A DNA stretch of 64,000 nucleotides from Rhodobacteraceae bacterium S2214 (GCA_025141675.1 CP081161.1:966001-1030000), one strand, 5' to 3'; shown: positions 17,185 to 26,541, counted from the first letter of the stretch. The notes: generated by a model not told the origin, from the sequence alone. Numbers and translations are program-made.

Positions 17185-17886
17185 TTAGGAAGATTTGTGC
17201 GTGCGCCACATGCCCGGCAGGTCATCGCGGGTTGTGGTTTGCGGTGCTTTGATCCCAGCGGTCAGCCGTTCCATCAAGGTGGTCAGCGGACGCAACGCCG
17301 GATTGTCGCGGGTTGCGGATTTCACCCGTTCGAACTGCATCACGTTGTCGATACGGCGGTCGATGAATGCGTCGGTGGCGTCATGCCCGTCCGTTTCATC
17401 CCCAAGCCAGAACAGAACGACAGACCCGTAGACTGCCGACAGGGTCGCGCGTTTTGTGTACCAGTTCACGTCTTCAGACGTGTCGCCAAGGGCGGTCCAG
17501 ATCGCATCGGCGGTACCCCAAATCAGTTTGGCACCTTCTGGCGCCATATGCGGCAGGGCAAACAGCGTCGATCCACGGCGCACCACTTCTTTGTCGTCAA
17601 TTACTGACAGGCGCAGGCGCACGGCCTCTGCGACCTTGTCGCGAAACCGCATGCCTGCAAGATCAGCCTCTGCCAAGGCTTCGGCCATCGCCGCGTCACC
17701 CATCTGATGATAGGCAATCGCCAGATCTGTGGCACCACGCGGGCAGGCGGCGCGGGCTGCGTCCAAACCGATTCCCGCGTCGCTTGCGGCTGCTTTGAAC
17801 GTCTCAACACCCCAGCCATCAAAGGGGACATGGGGCACAGCGGCGGCGACAAGATGCTGGGTCACTTGGTCAACAGATACGGTCAT
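17185..17886 (-). CDS. COQ9-family ubiquinone biosynthesis protein
   Basis: A 233-aa member of the COQ9 family, a lipid-binding TetR-like fold that assists COQ7-type hydroxylation in ubiquinone synthesis. Family markers are HVPFDGWGVETFKAAASDAG, the FRDKVAEAVRLRL segment and the C-terminal DVNWYTKRATLSAVYGSVVL, with W/Y residues that line the lipid pocket. AAGGAG lies seven bases before the ATG at 17886; a GTG codon at 17889 is too close to it. It is cotranscribed with the quinone oxidoreductase downstream and divergent from rpsU. Confidence 0.88.
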   Translation of the reverse strand: MTVSVDQVTQHLVAAAVPHVPFDGWGVETFKAAASDAGIGLDAARAACPRGATDLAIAYHQMGDAAMAEALAEADLAGMRFRDKVAEAVRLRLSVIDDKEVVRRGSTLFALPHMAPEGAKLIWGTADAIWTALGDTSEDVNWYTKRATLSAVYGSVVLFWLGDETDGHDATDAFIDRRIDNVMQFERVKSATRDNPALRPLTTLMERLTAGIKAPQTTTRDDLPGMWRTHKSS

Positions 17887-17907
17887 CACGGGTCTCCTTA
17901 TGGACCT

Positions 17908-17936
17908 TTGACAAGTTAGGGCGTCGTTGCTATATG
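17908..17936 (+). promoter_or_regulatory. sigma-70-type promoter of rpsU
   Basis: A perfect TTGACA (17908-17913) is separated by exactly 17 bases from TATATG (17931-17936), about 50 bases upstream of the rpsU ATG. Transcription should start near 17943. Confidence 0.75.
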
Positions 17937-17989
17937 CCCACTTCCTGCAACTTATTGCAAATCCAACTTAGAGAGGTGGTGAAAACCAC

Positions 17990-18196
17990 ATGCAGGTTAG
18001 TGTTCGTGATAACAACGTCGATCAGGCGCTCCGTGCTCTGAAGAAAAAACTTCAGCGTGAAGGTGTGTTTCGTGAGATGAAGCTCAAGCAACATTTCGAA
18101 AAGCCATCCGTGCGTAAAGCACGCGAAAAGGCCGAAGCAATCCGCCGTCAGCGTAAGCTGGCTCGGAAAAAGCTCCAGCGCGAAGGTATGCTCTAA
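17990..18196 (+). CDS. rpsU: 30S ribosomal protein S21
   Basis: Small basic protein of the 30S platform near the anti-Shine-Dalgarno region of 16S rRNA, helping initiation. The 68-aa product has the family start [20 protein letters not shown] and a Lys/Arg-rich C-terminus. GAGAGGTG lies 10-15 bases before the ATG. The gene stands alone, with a near-consensus promoter at 17908 and a strong terminator at 18222, consistent with high expression. Confidence 0.97.
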   Translation: MQVSVRDNNVDQALRALKKKLQREGVFREMKLKQHFEKPSVRKAREKAEAIRRQRKLARKKLQREGML

Positions 18197-18221
18197 GCAC
18201 CCCTTTTCGATGTACGATCAA

Positions 18222-18257
18222 AGAACCCCCGTGGCTTGCGCTGCGGGGGTTTTTCTT
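18222..18257 (+). terminator. Rho-independent terminator after rpsU
   Basis: The AACCCCCG/CGGGGGTT stem with a 12-base loop is followed by TTTCTTT. It starts 25 bases after the stop codon. Confidence 0.88.
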
Positions 18258-18282
18258 TGCAAAACAGCTGTTAAGCTGCGGC

Positions 18283-19161
18283 ATGTTTCCAGATTTCCAG
18301 ACCTTTGATATCACAACGAACAGCACGACCATCCACGGTGTTATCGGTGGCAGCGGTCCGCCGTTGTTGTTGCTGCATGGTTATCCGCAAACCCATGTGA
18401 TGTGGCACAAGGTGGCGCCTGATCTGGCGCAACGCTACACGCTGGTGATCCCTGATCTGCGCGGCTACGGCGCATCCGGCAAACCACCAACGGACGCGGA
18501 CCACAGCCCCTATTCGAAACGTGAAATGGCCCGCGATATGGCGGGCGTTATGTCGCACTTCGGACATACGCGATTCGCCGTCCTTGCCCATGATCGGGGC
18601 GCGCGCGTGGCCCACAGGCTTGCTGTCGATCACGCAGACCGGGTTTCGGCGATGATCCTGCTCGACATCGCGCCCACGCGCGAAATGTACGCCAACACAA
18701 CGGCGGCCTTTGCAACGGTCTATTGGCACTGGTTCTGGCTGATCCAAGACGCGCCATTCCCCGAAACGCAAATCGCGGCTGACCCATTATTCTACCTGAA
18801 TAAAAAGCTGCGATCATGGGGGAATAAGCCGAAACCGTTCAGCGATGCGGCCTTCGCGGCCTATGCGGAGGCGATCAAAGATCCGGCCACGATCCATGCC
18901 ATGTGCGAAGACTACCGTGCCGCTGCGACAATCGACATCACACACGACAATGAAGGTGGCGTGATCACCTGCCCGTTGCATGTCTTGTGGGGGGCTGACG
19001 GAGCGATCGAGGCGCATTTCGATTGCCTCGATCTTTGGAAACAACGGGCGACAACGGTGACCGGGCATAATTTGCCGGGTGGACATTATCTGGCGGAAGA
19101 ACTGCCAGACATGGTCGCGCAAGAGGCGCTTCAGTTCTTCGCAGCCCAGCCGCGTTGGTAA
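18283..19161 (+). CDS. alpha/beta hydrolase, haloacetate dehalogenase-like
   Basis: A 292-aa cytosolic alpha/beta hydrolase resembling fluoroacetate/haloacetate dehalogenases. The oxyanion segment is LLLLHGYPQTHVMWHKVAPD. The nucleophile elbow AHDRGARVAHR has Asp instead of Ser, with the paired Arg residues that bind carboxylate in this family. YWHWFWLIQ supplies the His-Trp halide pocket, EDYRA a Tyr, and GGHYLAEE the catalytic His. Known members hydrolyse haloacetates to glycolate with inversion. Some DhlA-like relatives are epoxide hydrolases, so the substrate needs testing. It is a single gene between two terminator-like elements. Confidence 0.8.
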   Translation: MFPDFQTFDITTNSTTIHGVIGGSGPPLLLLHGYPQTHVMWHKVAPDLAQRYTLVIPDLRGYGASGKPPTDADHSPYSKREMARDMAGVMSHFGHTRFAVLAHDRGARVAHRLAVDHADRVSAMILLDIAPTREMYANTTAAFATVYWHWFWLIQDAPFPETQIAADPLFYLNKKLRSWGNKPKPFSDAAFAAYAEAIKDPATIHAMCEDYRAAATIDITHDNEGGVITCPLHVLWGADGAIEAHFDCLDLWKQRATTVTGHNLPGGHYLAEELPDMVAQEALQFFAAQPRW

Positions 19162-19178
19162 CGCTTTTCTTTTGGTCT

Positions 19179-19213
19179 CAAATATCTCGGGGGTGTGGGG
19201 GCTGGCCCCCACG
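19179..19213 (-). terminator. GC-rich hairpin between the hydrolase and rnhA
   Basis: The TGGGGG/CCCCCA arms form a stable stem between two convergent genes. On the minus strand it continues ...CCCCCGAGATATTTGAGACC. The ATATTTG tail is shared with the repeat at 567-590. Confidence 0.45.
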
Positions 19214-19242
19214 CGTGGCGACGCTGAAAGCGGCGCAAAACC

Positions 19243-19695
19243 TCAGGGTTTAAACGGTGCCATCCCCGCACGCGCCAATTCATCAGCGCGTTCGTTTTCT
19301 GGATGTCCCGCGTGTCCTTTGACCCATTCCCATGTCACCTGATGGCGCGCTTGCGCCGCATCCAATCGCTTCCAGAGTTCCACGTTTTTCACCGGCTTCT
19401 TTGCGGCATTTACCCAGCCACGTTTCTTCCAGCCATGAATCCAAGACGTGATCCCGTCTTTGACGTAGGAACTGTCGGTCACAACGGTCACGACGCTGGA
19501 CCGCTCCAAGGCTTCAAGTGCCGAAATCGCGGCCATCAGCTCCATCTGGTTGTTGGTGGTCTTGGCCTGTCCGCCGTTTAACTCGCGTTCTTTCAGGACA
19601 TTTTCGCCATCCTTCGCAATCAGAATAGCGCCCCAGCCGCCGGGGCCGGGATTGCCTGAACAGGCCCCGTCAGTATAGGCAAAAAGATCAGGCAT
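19243..19695 (-). CDS. rnhA: ribonuclease HI
   Basis: Cleaves the RNA strand of RNA-DNA hybrids, for example R-loops and primers. The 150-aa length is typical. The four acidic catalytic residues are visible: Asp in [17 protein letters not shown], Glu in [10 protein letters not shown], Asp in VTDSSYV and Asp in NERADELAR. The basic handle region [20 protein letters not shown] is also present. Its ATG lies one base after the methyltransferase stop, so it is the third gene of a DUF3429-methyltransferase-rnhA run. Confidence 0.96.
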   Translation of the reverse strand: MPDLFAYTDGACSGNPGPGGWGAILIAKDGENVLKERELNGGQAKTTNNQMELMAAISALEALERSSVVTVVTDSSYVKDGITSWIHGWKKRGWVNAAKKPVKNVELWKRLDAAQARHQVTWEWVKGHAGHPENERADELARAGMAPFKP

Positions 19696-19696
19696 T

Positions 19697-20290
19697 TCAG
19701 TCCTTTCGAGCGCGAATAGTCACCCATGGTGAGACATCACCGGCTAAACCGGGCCCCATGCCTTCGTCAACGGCAAGAATGGAAAAACTGGCGTTCGTCA
19801 GTAATTCCGACAGCTCCGGAATGGTCACAAATGTGTACATGCGCCCCAAACGATCGCGTGTCGCGTCCGTTCCGGTCTTCATCGCAACGCTGAACACGCC
19901 TTGATCGCGCAACGCGATGGCAATTGCGTTCAAATGACGGGGAAGGTCGTCCCTGCTGGCGTGCAGCAAGGAAAAATTCGCCCAGACGCCATCGTAGTCC
20001 GCGATCATGTCCAGTTCGTCAAATGTCAGTTTGCGCGCACCCAGATCGTGAAGGTTATTGGCGATCTTGATCATCCCGTCCGATGCATCGACTGGATCAC
20101 AATCAAATCCGGCGTTGCGCATATGGGCAGAGGCGGTGGCAGGTCCGCACCCCAGATCAAGCACCCGCCCACCATTTGGCAGCAGGTCCATAAATGCGGT
20201 CAGTTGCGCATCGGGACGCGACTTTGCGAATTTTGCGGCGTAATCGCCAGCGGCGGTGTCGTAGAAAGCAATGGTTTCGTCATCGATCAT
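19697..20290 (-). CDS. class I SAM-dependent methyltransferase
   Basis: A 197-aa Rossmann-fold methyltransferase. The SAM-binding motif I is [20 protein letters not shown], and the acidic end of strand 2 is [10 protein letters not shown]. The acceptor is unknown; the fold is similar to small UbiE/Tam-like enzymes. The ATG at 20290 overlaps the DUF3429 stop by one base (TGATG), and the stop is next to the rnhA start, so all three are coupled. In-frame sequence upstream of 20290 lies inside the DUF3429 gene and is not part of this protein. Confidence 0.88.
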   Translation of the reverse strand: MIDDETIAFYDTAAGDYAAKFAKSRPDAQLTAFMDLLPNGGRVLDLGCGPATASAHMRNAGFDCDPVDASDGMIKIANNLHDLGARKLTFDELDMIADYDGVWANFSLLHASRDDLPRHLNAIAIALRDQGVFSVAMKTGTDATRDRLGRMYTFVTIPELSELLTNASFSILAVDEGMGPGLAGDVSPWVTIRARKD

Positions 20291-20748
20291 CACAGCACTC
20301 CGGTCAGAAGGCAAAGTACGACAATAGCGGTCAGGAAAATGCGCAATTTCATCCACCACGCTGGTGCCAGCCCTTGCCGCCAGAACTGCCAGTCGAGCAA
20401 CAGTAGGCCGACAAATCCTGCGATCAGGTTCATGCTGGCAGCAACTGCGCCGCCACCGGTCATAAAGAACGCCCATAAAGCAGGGAGCACTGACAAAATA
20501 TAGCCGCCCGTGGCCCTTGCGCCGTCGGCCTTCGTAGCAAAGCCCCACAACACGCCCGACATGAACGACAGGATCACAGCGCCGTAGTAAAGCTGCACGT
20601 AAGGCCCAACAAAACGGCTCCCAATTATACCCGAGGCCTGCAAGCCAAGTGTTGGCACCAGTGTGGTCAACGCACCCCAAACAAAAGGTACAAGCCCTGC
20701 CAACCCCAACAGAAGAGCGGATCGCGGGATGTTTTGCGGTGATGTCAT
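20290..20748 (-). CDS. DUF3429 family membrane protein
   Basis: A 152-aa inner-membrane protein with four to five hydrophobic helices (about residues 8-28, 45-65, 75-95, 100-118 and 133-150). The pattern PRSALLLGLAGLVPFVWGAL at the N-terminus and the short Gly/Trp-containing loops fit the DUF3429 family, function unknown. GAGGG lies before the ATG at 20748. It is the first gene of the run leading to the methyltransferase and rnhA, and is separated from ispH upstream by a GC-rich hairpin repeat. Confidence 0.8.
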   Translation of the reverse strand: MTSPQNIPRSALLLGLAGLVPFVWGALTTLVPTLGLQASGIIGSRFVGPYVQLYYGAVILSFMSGVLWGFATKADGARATGGYILSVLPALWAFFMTGGGAVAASMNLIAGFVGLLLLDWQFWRQGLAPAWWMKLRIFLTAIVVLCLLTGVL

Positions 20749-20811
20749 GTGACCCTCATGTCTTGGTGCGCCTTCGATCAAGCACACGACTGTCGCTTCT
20801 TTGACGTTTCC

Positions 20812-20833
20812 CAAATCCCCGCCGGAGGCTCCC
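20812..20833 (-). repeat. GC-rich intergenic hairpin repeat, copy 2
   Basis: The minus strand reads GGGAGCCTCCGGCGGGGATT then TG, differing from the copy at 567-590 mainly by one substitution and a missing AT. It sits downstream of the ispH stop codon and may end ispH transcription. Confidence 0.4.
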
Positions 20834-20862
20834 GTCGCTTAGAAAAAGCCCCGACTGCCCAT

Positions 20863-21813
20863 TTAAGCGGGTTCGCGCAAAACACGCGGCACTTTGAATT
20901 CAACGTTTTCGACTGCAGTTTCAACCATCTCGACTGTCACATCAAAGCGGTCTTTGAAGGCGTCGATGACTTCGTTGATCAGTACTTCTGGGGCGGATGC
21001 ACCGGCGGTGATCCCCATGGATGTGATGCCTTCAAGTGCCCGCCAGTCAATGTCGGTGGCTCGCTGCACAAGTTGCGCGTATGCGCAGCCAGCGCGTGCG
21101 CCGACCTCTACCAAGCGTTTCGAGTTGGACGAATTGGGCGCCCCCACGACGAGCATCGCATCGCATCTTGGCGCCATTGCTTTGACCGCTTCTTGGCGGT
21201 TTGTGGTGGCGTAACAGATGTCTTCTTTATGCGGGCCGATAATCGCGGGGAACCGGTCGTGCAGGGCAGCGACGATGTCTTTGGTGTCGTCCACCGACAG
21301 GGTGGTTTGTGTCACAAAGGCCAGTTTGTCAGGGTTGCGTGGTGTGACAGTCGCCACGTCAGCGACGGTTTCGACCAGCAGCACTTCGCCGTCTGGCAGC
21401 TGCCCCATGGTGCCGACGGTTTCAGGATGACCTTCGTGGCCGATCATGATCATTTGCAGGCCGTTGTCGGCATGACGTTGCGCTTCGATGTGTACCTTGG
21501 ACACAAGGGGGCAGGTGGCATCGACGTAGACCATTTCGCGTTTTGCAGCGGCCGCGGGGACCGCTTTTGGCACACCATGCGCGGAAAAGATCACAGGTCG
21601 GTCGTCGGGGCATTCATGCAGTTCTTCAACGAATACGGCGCCTTTGTCGCGCAACCCGTCGACCACAAATTTATTGTGGACGATTTCGTGGCGGACGTAG
21701 ACAGGTGCCCCCCATTTTTCCAACGCCATTTCGACAATCTTGATGGCCCGATCCACGCCCGCGCAAAAGCCGCGCGGCGCTGCAAGGTATAGCGTTAGAG
21801 GGGGCTTGGTCAT
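20863..21813 (-). CDS. ispH: 4-hydroxy-3-methylbut-2-enyl diphosphate reductase
   Basis: Last enzyme of the MEP isoprenoid pathway, converting HMBPP to IPP and DMAPP with a [4Fe-4S] cluster. The 316-aa product has the three cluster cysteines: [12 protein letters not shown] near the N-terminus, [12 protein letters not shown] in the middle, and [10 protein letters not shown]. The HEIVHN and TEPN-like substrate segments are also recognisable. The ATG at 21813 starts [19 protein letters not shown]. Further upstream in-frame codons have no support. It appears to be transcribed alone. Confidence 0.96.
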   Translation of the reverse strand: MTKPPLTLYLAAPRGFCAGVDRAIKIVEMALEKWGAPVYVRHEIVHNKFVVDGLRDKGAVFVEELHECPDDRPVIFSAHGVPKAVPAAAAKREMVYVDATCPLVSKVHIEAQRHADNGLQMIMIGHEGHPETVGTMGQLPDGEVLLVETVADVATVTPRNPDKLAFVTQTTLSVDDTKDIVAALHDRFPAIIGPHKEDICYATTNRQEAVKAMAPRCDAMLVVGAPNSSNSKRLVEVGARAGCAYAQLVQRATDIDWRALEGITSMGITAGASAPEVLINEVIDAFKDRFDVTVEMVETAVENVEFKVPRVLREPA

Positions 21814-22004
21814 GACTGTCTCCGGCTTGGCTTGTGGTAGAGGTAAGCCTTCGTAGCGGCGGCGTCCAGAGGGCCAGGTTTGATCCAAAGGGGCGCCTGC
21901 GGCGCAAGCCATGTTTGGCGGTCAGTCGATGTGGCCAACATGGGCGTTGCGCAGCCGAACGAACAGGTGCGCAACGCGTTTGTCATGAACAGAAGCAGGC
22001 CGCC

Positions 22005-22577
22005 TTATGCGTCCGTGGTTTCTGCCGCTGTTTCTTCAACGCGCGGTTCGCGTGTCGGGCGACCGATCACGTCGCGCAATTCATCCAGTTCGATGAAGTT
22101 GTCGCACTGACGGCGGAGCTCGTCTGCGATCATTGGTGGTTGGCTGCGGATTGTGGACACCACAGAAACCCGTACGCCTTTGCGCTGCAGTGCTTCAACA
22201 AGTGGCCGGAAATCACCGTCGCCCGAGAACAGCACAACGTGATCGACATGTGGCGCAAGTTCCATAGCATCGACAGTCAATTCGATGTCCATGTTACCTT
22301 TGACTTTACGCCGTCCCATAGAGTCAGTGTATTCTTTGGCCGGTTTGGTCACCATGGTGAAACCGTTGTAATGCAGCCAATCCACGAGTGGACGGATTGG
22401 CGAATACTCATCGTTTTCCAGAAGTGCTGTGTAGTAGAAGGCCCGTAGCATTTTGCCGCGGCGCATAAACTCTGCGCGAAGCAATTTGTAATCGATGTCA
22501 AAACCAAGCGATTTCGCTGCTGCATAAAGGTTCGAGCCATCAATGAAGAGCGCGAGACGCTCGTCACGATAAAACAT
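22005..22577 (-). CDS. NYN (LabA/DUF88) domain protein
   Basis: A 190-aa protein of the NYN family, PIN-like fold, predicted metal-dependent ribonuclease. The acidic active-site residues are visible in LALFIDGSNLYAAAKSLGFD, in KGNMDIELTVDAM and in VVLFSGDGDFRPLVEALQRK. AAGGA lies before the ATG at 22577, giving MFYRDERLALFIDGS. It is divergent from folK with a 92-base gap. Its RNA target is unknown. The acidic tail EETAAETTDA may be disordered. Confidence 0.9.
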   Translation of the reverse strand: MFYRDERLALFIDGSNLYAAAKSLGFDIDYKLLRAEFMRRGKMLRAFYYTALLENDEYSPIRPLVDWLHYNGFTMVTKPAKEYTDSMGRRKVKGNMDIELTVDAMELAPHVDHVVLFSGDGDFRPLVEALQRKGVRVSVVSTIRSQPPMIADELRRQCDNFIELDELRDVIGRPTREPRVEETAAETTDA

Positions 22578-22669
22578 GGAAAAATTCCTTTCAAAATACA
22601 AAGCTTGCACAAACCGTGAGTGTGAGTGGTAGATGCCGTGCAAGCTTCAATACAAATAAGGATATTCCG

Positions 22670-23269
22670 TTGACCTCGCAAGTCCAGCCAAAGCCACGTA
22701 AGCATCACGACGTTGTGGTTGCTTTAGGGGCTAACCAGCGGTCAAACCTCGGAAAACCTGAGGAAACTATCAATTTGGCCTGCGGAATCCTATCCGAACG
22801 GGTAGGTTTTTCTATACGTAAAAGCCACCTGTATCAAACGCCCGCTTTTCCGGCAGGCGCGGGGCCGGATTTTGTGAATGCGGCGGCGGTTTTCAAGACG
22901 CATTTGTCACCTGATGCGATTTTGCAGATTTGTCACGAGATTGAAGTAATGGCAGATCGTACCCGCGAAATCCGGTGGGGTCAGCGGACCTTAGACATTG
23001 ATTTAATTGCATTTGATGATGTCGTGCTGCCTGATCATACCACCCACGAAAAGTGGCGAATGCTGCCGTTGGAAGACCAGGTTAGCCTGTCGCCCGATCA
23101 ATTGATTGTGCCGCACCCCCGCCTGCAAGATCGCAGTTTCGTGCTGGTCCCGATGGCGGATGTGGCCCCCGACTGGGTTCATCCAATTTTGGGCCAGACG
23201 ACACGGCAGATGCTCGATGCGCGACCCGCCGCCGAAAAAGACACGGTTTGTCCGCTGGATGCGGCGTGA
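22670..23269 (+). CDS. folK: 2-amino-4-hydroxy-6-hydroxymethyldihydropteridine pyrophosphokinase
   Basis: Transfers pyrophosphate from ATP to the pterin in folate synthesis. The product is about 199 aa. HPPK signatures are VVALGANQRSNLGKPEETIN at the N-terminus, HEIEVMADRTREIRWGQRTL followed by DIDLIAFDD (Mg-binding Asp pair), and PHPRLQDRSFVLVPMADVAP. The start is probably TTG at 22670 with AAGGA about seven bases upstream; a GTG at 22616 is possible but lacks an RBS. It is followed by the rpoZ promoter region. Confidence 0.92.
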   Translation: MTSQVQPKPRKHHDVVVALGANQRSNLGKPEETINLACGILSERVGFSIRKSHLYQTPAFPAGAGPDFVNAAAVFKTHLSPDAILQICHEIEVMADRTREIRWGQRTLDIDLIAFDDVVLPDHTTHEKWRMLPLEDQVSLSPDQLIVPHPRLQDRSFVLVPMADVAPDWVHPILGQTTRQMLDARPAAEKDTVCPLDAA

Positions 23270-23275
23270 ATCTGC

Positions 23276-23304
23276 TTGTCAATTTCTATTTCTGCGCCTA
23301 AAGA
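23276..23304 (+). promoter_or_regulatory. probable promoter of the rpoZ operon
   Basis: TTGTCA (23276-23281) and TAAAGA (23299-23304) are 17 bases apart, 43 bases upstream of the rpoZ ATG. This would serve the long rpoZ-recO transcription unit. Confidence 0.45.
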
Positions 23305-23346
23305 CGGGGCTTCCTAGGAATCCACCCGCTGAATTGGAGTGCGCTC

Positions 23347-23700
23347 ATGGCTCGCGTCACCGTAGAAGATTGTGTCGATAAAGTCCCTAACCGGTTTGAA
23401 CTGGTCATGTTGGCCGCACATCGTGCCCGCGAAATCGCTTCCGGTTCTCCGATCACTGTTGGCCGCGACAACGACAAGAACCCTGTTGTGTCACTGCGTG
23501 AAATCGCGGACGAAACACAGACCGCTGACGATCTGCGCGAGCGCATGATCGAAGCAAACCAGACGCAGATCGAAGTCGACGAGCCAGAAGAGGACAGCAT
23601 GTCCTTGCTGATGGGCGCAGAAGCTGACAAGCCTGCAGAGGACGACATGTCCGAAGAGAAACTGCTGCGTGCCCTGATGGAAGCGCAAGGTCAACGCTAA
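23347..23700 (+). CDS. rpoZ: RNA polymerase omega subunit
   Basis: Omega clamps the beta-prime subunit and forms part of a ppGpp site on RNA polymerase. The 117-aa product shows [20 protein letters not shown] and [12 protein letters not shown], the family hallmarks, then an acidic C-terminal extension usual in alphaproteobacteria. GGAG precedes the ATG. It lies 33 bases upstream of the ppGpp synthetase/hydrolase gene, linking the alarmone enzyme to its polymerase target. Confidence 0.97.
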   Translation: MARVTVEDCVDKVPNRFELVMLAAHRAREIASGSPITVGRDNDKNPVVSLREIADETQTADDLRERMIEANQTQIEVDEPEEDSMSLLMGAEADKPAEDDMSEEKLLRALMEAQGQR

Positions 23701-23733
23701 GGCGCGACCACACGAATAAAGGCGCAGGACGAG

Positions 23734-25872
23734 ATGACGACTGCTGACGATCTGATCGCTCTGGTCCGCGCCTACAACCCTCGTACAAATGAAAAGATGT
23801 TGCGCGACGCATATGCGTTTGGCGACGAAATGCACGACGGTCAATTCCGCCATTCAGGCGAGAAATACTTTACCCATCCTGTTGCTGTGACGGTCATCCT
23901 TGCTGAACAGCAAATGGATGACGCGACCCTTGTCACCGCTTTGCTGCACGACACGATTGAAGACACGAAGGCGTCTTTTGCCGAAGTCGAAAAACGGTTT
24001 ACCCGCGAAATCGCTGAATTGGTGGATGGCGTCACGAAGCTGACGAATTTGCAGTTGAATTCGCGCGAAACGAAACAGGCTGAAAATTTTCGCAAACTGT
24101 TCATGGCCACATCCCGCGATTTGCGGGTGACGTTGGTTAAACTGGCCGACCGTCTGCACAACATGCGCACGATCAAATCCATGCGCCCCGATAAGCAGGC
24201 CCAGAAGGCCCGCGAGACGATGGAAATCTTTGCCCCGCTCGCCGGACGCATGGGTATGCAGTGGATGCGTGAAGAGCTGGAGGATTTGGCGTTCCGCGTT
24301 CTCAATCCCGAAGGCCGCAATTCCATCATCCGCCGTTTCATCACGTTGCAGCGTGAAACTGGTGATGTGGTCCAAAAGATCACCGCCGACATGCGGGTCG
24401 AACTGGAGAAAGCTGGGATCAGCGCAGAGGTCGTCGGCCGCGCCAAGAAACCCTATTCGATCTGGCGCAAAATGCAGGAAAAAGACCTGAGCTTTTCGCG
24501 GCTGTCCGACATCTACGGGTTTCGCGTCCTGACGGCGACAGAGGCAGATTGTTACCGCGTTCTTGGGGTGATCCACCAGCGTTGGAAATCTGTGCCAGGT
24601 CGGTTCAAAGACTATATCAGTCAGCCCAAAACAAACGGCTATCGGTCGATCCATACAACTGTGTCAGGCCGTGATGGTAAACGCGTAGAGGTCCAGATCA
24701 GGACCCGTGAAATGCACGAAGTCGCCGAAACTGGGGTCGCCGCGCATTGGTCCTACAAGAACGGTGAACGTGTCGAAAACCGCTTTGCCGTTGATCCTGT
24801 CGAATGGATAAACAAGCTGACAGAACGGCTGGATCAGGAACAGGGTCACGAGGAATTTCTCGAGGCTGTGAAGCTTGAGATGTATCAAGACCAAGTGTTC
24901 TGCTTCACACCCAAGGGCGACGTGATCAAACTGCCGCGCGGCGCCACGCCTATCGATTTTGCCTATGCGATCCACACGCGGATCGGGTCTGCCATTGTGG
25001 GGGCTAAAGTCGACGGATTGCGGGTGCCGTTGTGGACGCGTTTGAAGAACGGTCAATCGGTCGAAGCGATCACCGCCGAAGGCCAGACCCCGCAAGCGAC
25101 TTGGATTGATATTGCCGTGACAGGCCGCGCCAAGACGGCGATCCGCCGGTCGCTGAAGGAAGAAGATCGGGATCGGTTTATCAAACTAGGCAGCGAACTT
25201 GCGCGGGTTGCGTTTGAAAACGTTGGTAAGAAATCAACCGACAAGGCGCTTCAAACGGCAGCCAAAGCATTGGCGATTGAAAGTGTCGATGAATTGCTGT
25301 GCCAACTTGGCAGCGCAGAAATCACGGGCCGCTATGTCGTTGCTGCGATCTATCCGAAACTTGTCGAAAAAGAAGGCGAACAGATTGCGGCGAACCGTGC
25401 GGTGGTGGGCCTGTCCCCGAACCAGCAGCATCGCCGCGCGCGGTGTTGCCAGCCTGTACCGGGCGAACGGATCATGGGGATTACGTATCGCGGCGAAGGC
25501 GTGGTCGTGCACACTATTGATTGTGACGCGCTGGCCGATTTTGAAGACCAACCAGAACGTTGGATTGATTTGCAATGGCAGGATGGCGTGCACGGTGCAG
25601 TCAACGCTGTGACGCTTGATTTGACAATCACGAACGACGCGGGCGTTTTGGGCCGGATTTGTACCTTGATCGGGGAACAGACGGCCAATATCTCGGACTT
25701 GAAGTTCATCGAACGCAAGCCAGATTATTACAGGTTGATGATGGATGTCGACGTCAGTGACGTTGAACATTTCCATCGGGTGCAAACAGCCCTTGAAGCC
25801 GACAGCAATGTGTCATCCATTGGCAGGCATCGCGACCCCGGGTTGGCGAATGTCGAACGAAGCGGCACCTAA
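23734..25872 (+). CDS. bifunctional (p)ppGpp synthetase/hydrolase (RSH)
   Basis: Makes and degrades (p)ppGpp in the stringent response. The 712-aa single RSH protein has an HD hydrolase domain (about residues 25-180, with GEKYFTHPVAV and LLHDTIEDT), a synthetase domain (about 240-350, YSIWRKMQEKDLSF, then YGFRVLTATE and PKTNGYRSIHTTV), a TGS domain (about 385-450, VFCFTPKGDVIKLPRGATPI) and a C-terminal ACT domain (about 640-712). The intact HD motif implies active hydrolase, and the synthetase motifs imply a bifunctional enzyme, as expected for the sole long RSH of alphaproteobacteria. AGGACGAG precedes the ATG. Confidence 0.96.
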   Translation: MTTADDLIALVRAYNPRTNEKMLRDAYAFGDEMHDGQFRHSGEKYFTHPVAVTVILAEQQMDDATLVTALLHDTIEDTKASFAEVEKRFTREIAELVDGVTKLTNLQLNSRETKQAENFRKLFMATSRDLRVTLVKLADRLHNMRTIKSMRPDKQAQKARETMEIFAPLAGRMGMQWMREELEDLAFRVLNPEGRNSIIRRFITLQRETGDVVQKITADMRVELEKAGISAEVVGRAKKPYSIWRKMQEKDLSFSRLSDIYGFRVLTATEADCYRVLGVIHQRWKSVPGRFKDYISQPKTNGYRSIHTTVSGRDGKRVEVQIRTREMHEVAETGVAAHWSYKNGERVENRFAVDPVEWINKLTERLDQEQGHEEFLEAVKLEMYQDQVFCFTPKGDVIKLPRGATPIDFAYAIHTRIGSAIVGAKVDGLRVPLWTRLKNGQSVEAITAEGQTPQATWIDIAVTGRAKTAIRRSLKEEDRDRFIKLGSELARVAFENVGKKSTDKALQTAAKALAIESVDELLCQLGSAEITGRYVVAAIYPKLVEKEGEQIAANRAVVGLSPNQQHRRARCCQPVPGERIMGITYRGEGVVVHTIDCDALADFEDQPERWIDLQWQDGVHGAVNAVTLDLTITNDAGVLGRICTLIGEQTANISDLKFIERKPDYYRLMMDVDVSDVEHFHRVQTALEADSNVSSIGRHRDPGLANVERSGT

Positions 25873-25884
25873 GAGGACGTAAAC

Positions 25885-26541
25885 TTGGTTTTTAAGCGCA
25901 GGGATAGACGCCCGGTCTGGCAAGTGGTTGCCGACTTTATCTATCCGCGCGGTGGGTGGTCGCGTGCGGCCCAATACGTCAAACACCGGGTGCGCAGGCT
26001 TCCTGATACCCCTGAAAAGATTTCGCGCGGGGTGTGGGCCGGTGTTTTTACTGCATTCACCCCGTTCTACAGCATGCACTTTGTCGTGGCGTTCCTGTTG
26101 GCGCGTCTCATGCGTGGGAACGTGTTGGCCGCGCTTATGGGCACGTTTTTTGGCAACCCGCTGACCTATGTTCCGATCGCGGTCGCCTCGCTCGGGACCG
26201 GACACTGGTTGTTGGGAACCCGTCCGGTTGACGACGTTGATGCGTCGATCGGGGCAAAGTTTGGCGGCGCATTCCATGATCTTTGGCACAATTTTCTGGC
26301 CATTTTCACGCCAGCGCGTGCCGATTGGCATGGTCTGGCGATTTTCTATGACGAAGTGTTCTATCCCTACATGATCGGCGGGATCATCCCTGGCATTATC
26401 TGCGCGACGTTTTGTTACTACCTGTCTGTGCCGCTGATCAGCGCCTACCAGAAGCGCCGTCAGAAGGTGCTCCGCGCAAAATTGGCATCGTTACAAAAGA
26501 ATACTGGGCAAAACGATGACGGCGGTCCAACGTCGGGCTAG
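25885..26541 (+). CDS. DUF2062 family membrane protein
   Basis: A 218-aa protein with two hydrophobic hairpins (about residues 52-100 and 150-190). The family core is RGVWAGVFTAFTPFYSMHFV and MGTFFGNPLTYVPIAVASLG. DUF2062 proteins are inner-membrane proteins of unknown role. The start is TTG at 25885, supported by AGAGGA nine bases before. It follows the RSH gene by 12 bases and precedes pdxJ by 33, inside the rpoZ-recO operon. Confidence 0.88.
   Translation: MVFKRRDRRPVWQVVADFIYPRGGWSRAAQYVKHRVRRLPDTPEKISRGVWAGVFTAFTPFYSMHFVVAFLLARLMRGNVLAALMGTFFGNPLTYVPIAVASLGTGHWLLGTRPVDDVDASIGAKFGGAFHDLWHNFLAIFTPARADWHGLAIFYDEVFYPYMIGGIIPGIICATFCYYLSVPLISAYQKRRQKVLRAKLASLQKNTGQNDDGGPTSG

Noticed and set aside
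16681..17607. A 308-codon plus-strand frame
   Set aside because: It is a shadow of the quinone oxidoreductase and COQ9 genes, which have clear family motifs on the opposite strand.
20749..21792. A 347-codon plus-strand frame
   Set aside because: It is antisense to ispH, whose cluster cysteines and family length are intact.
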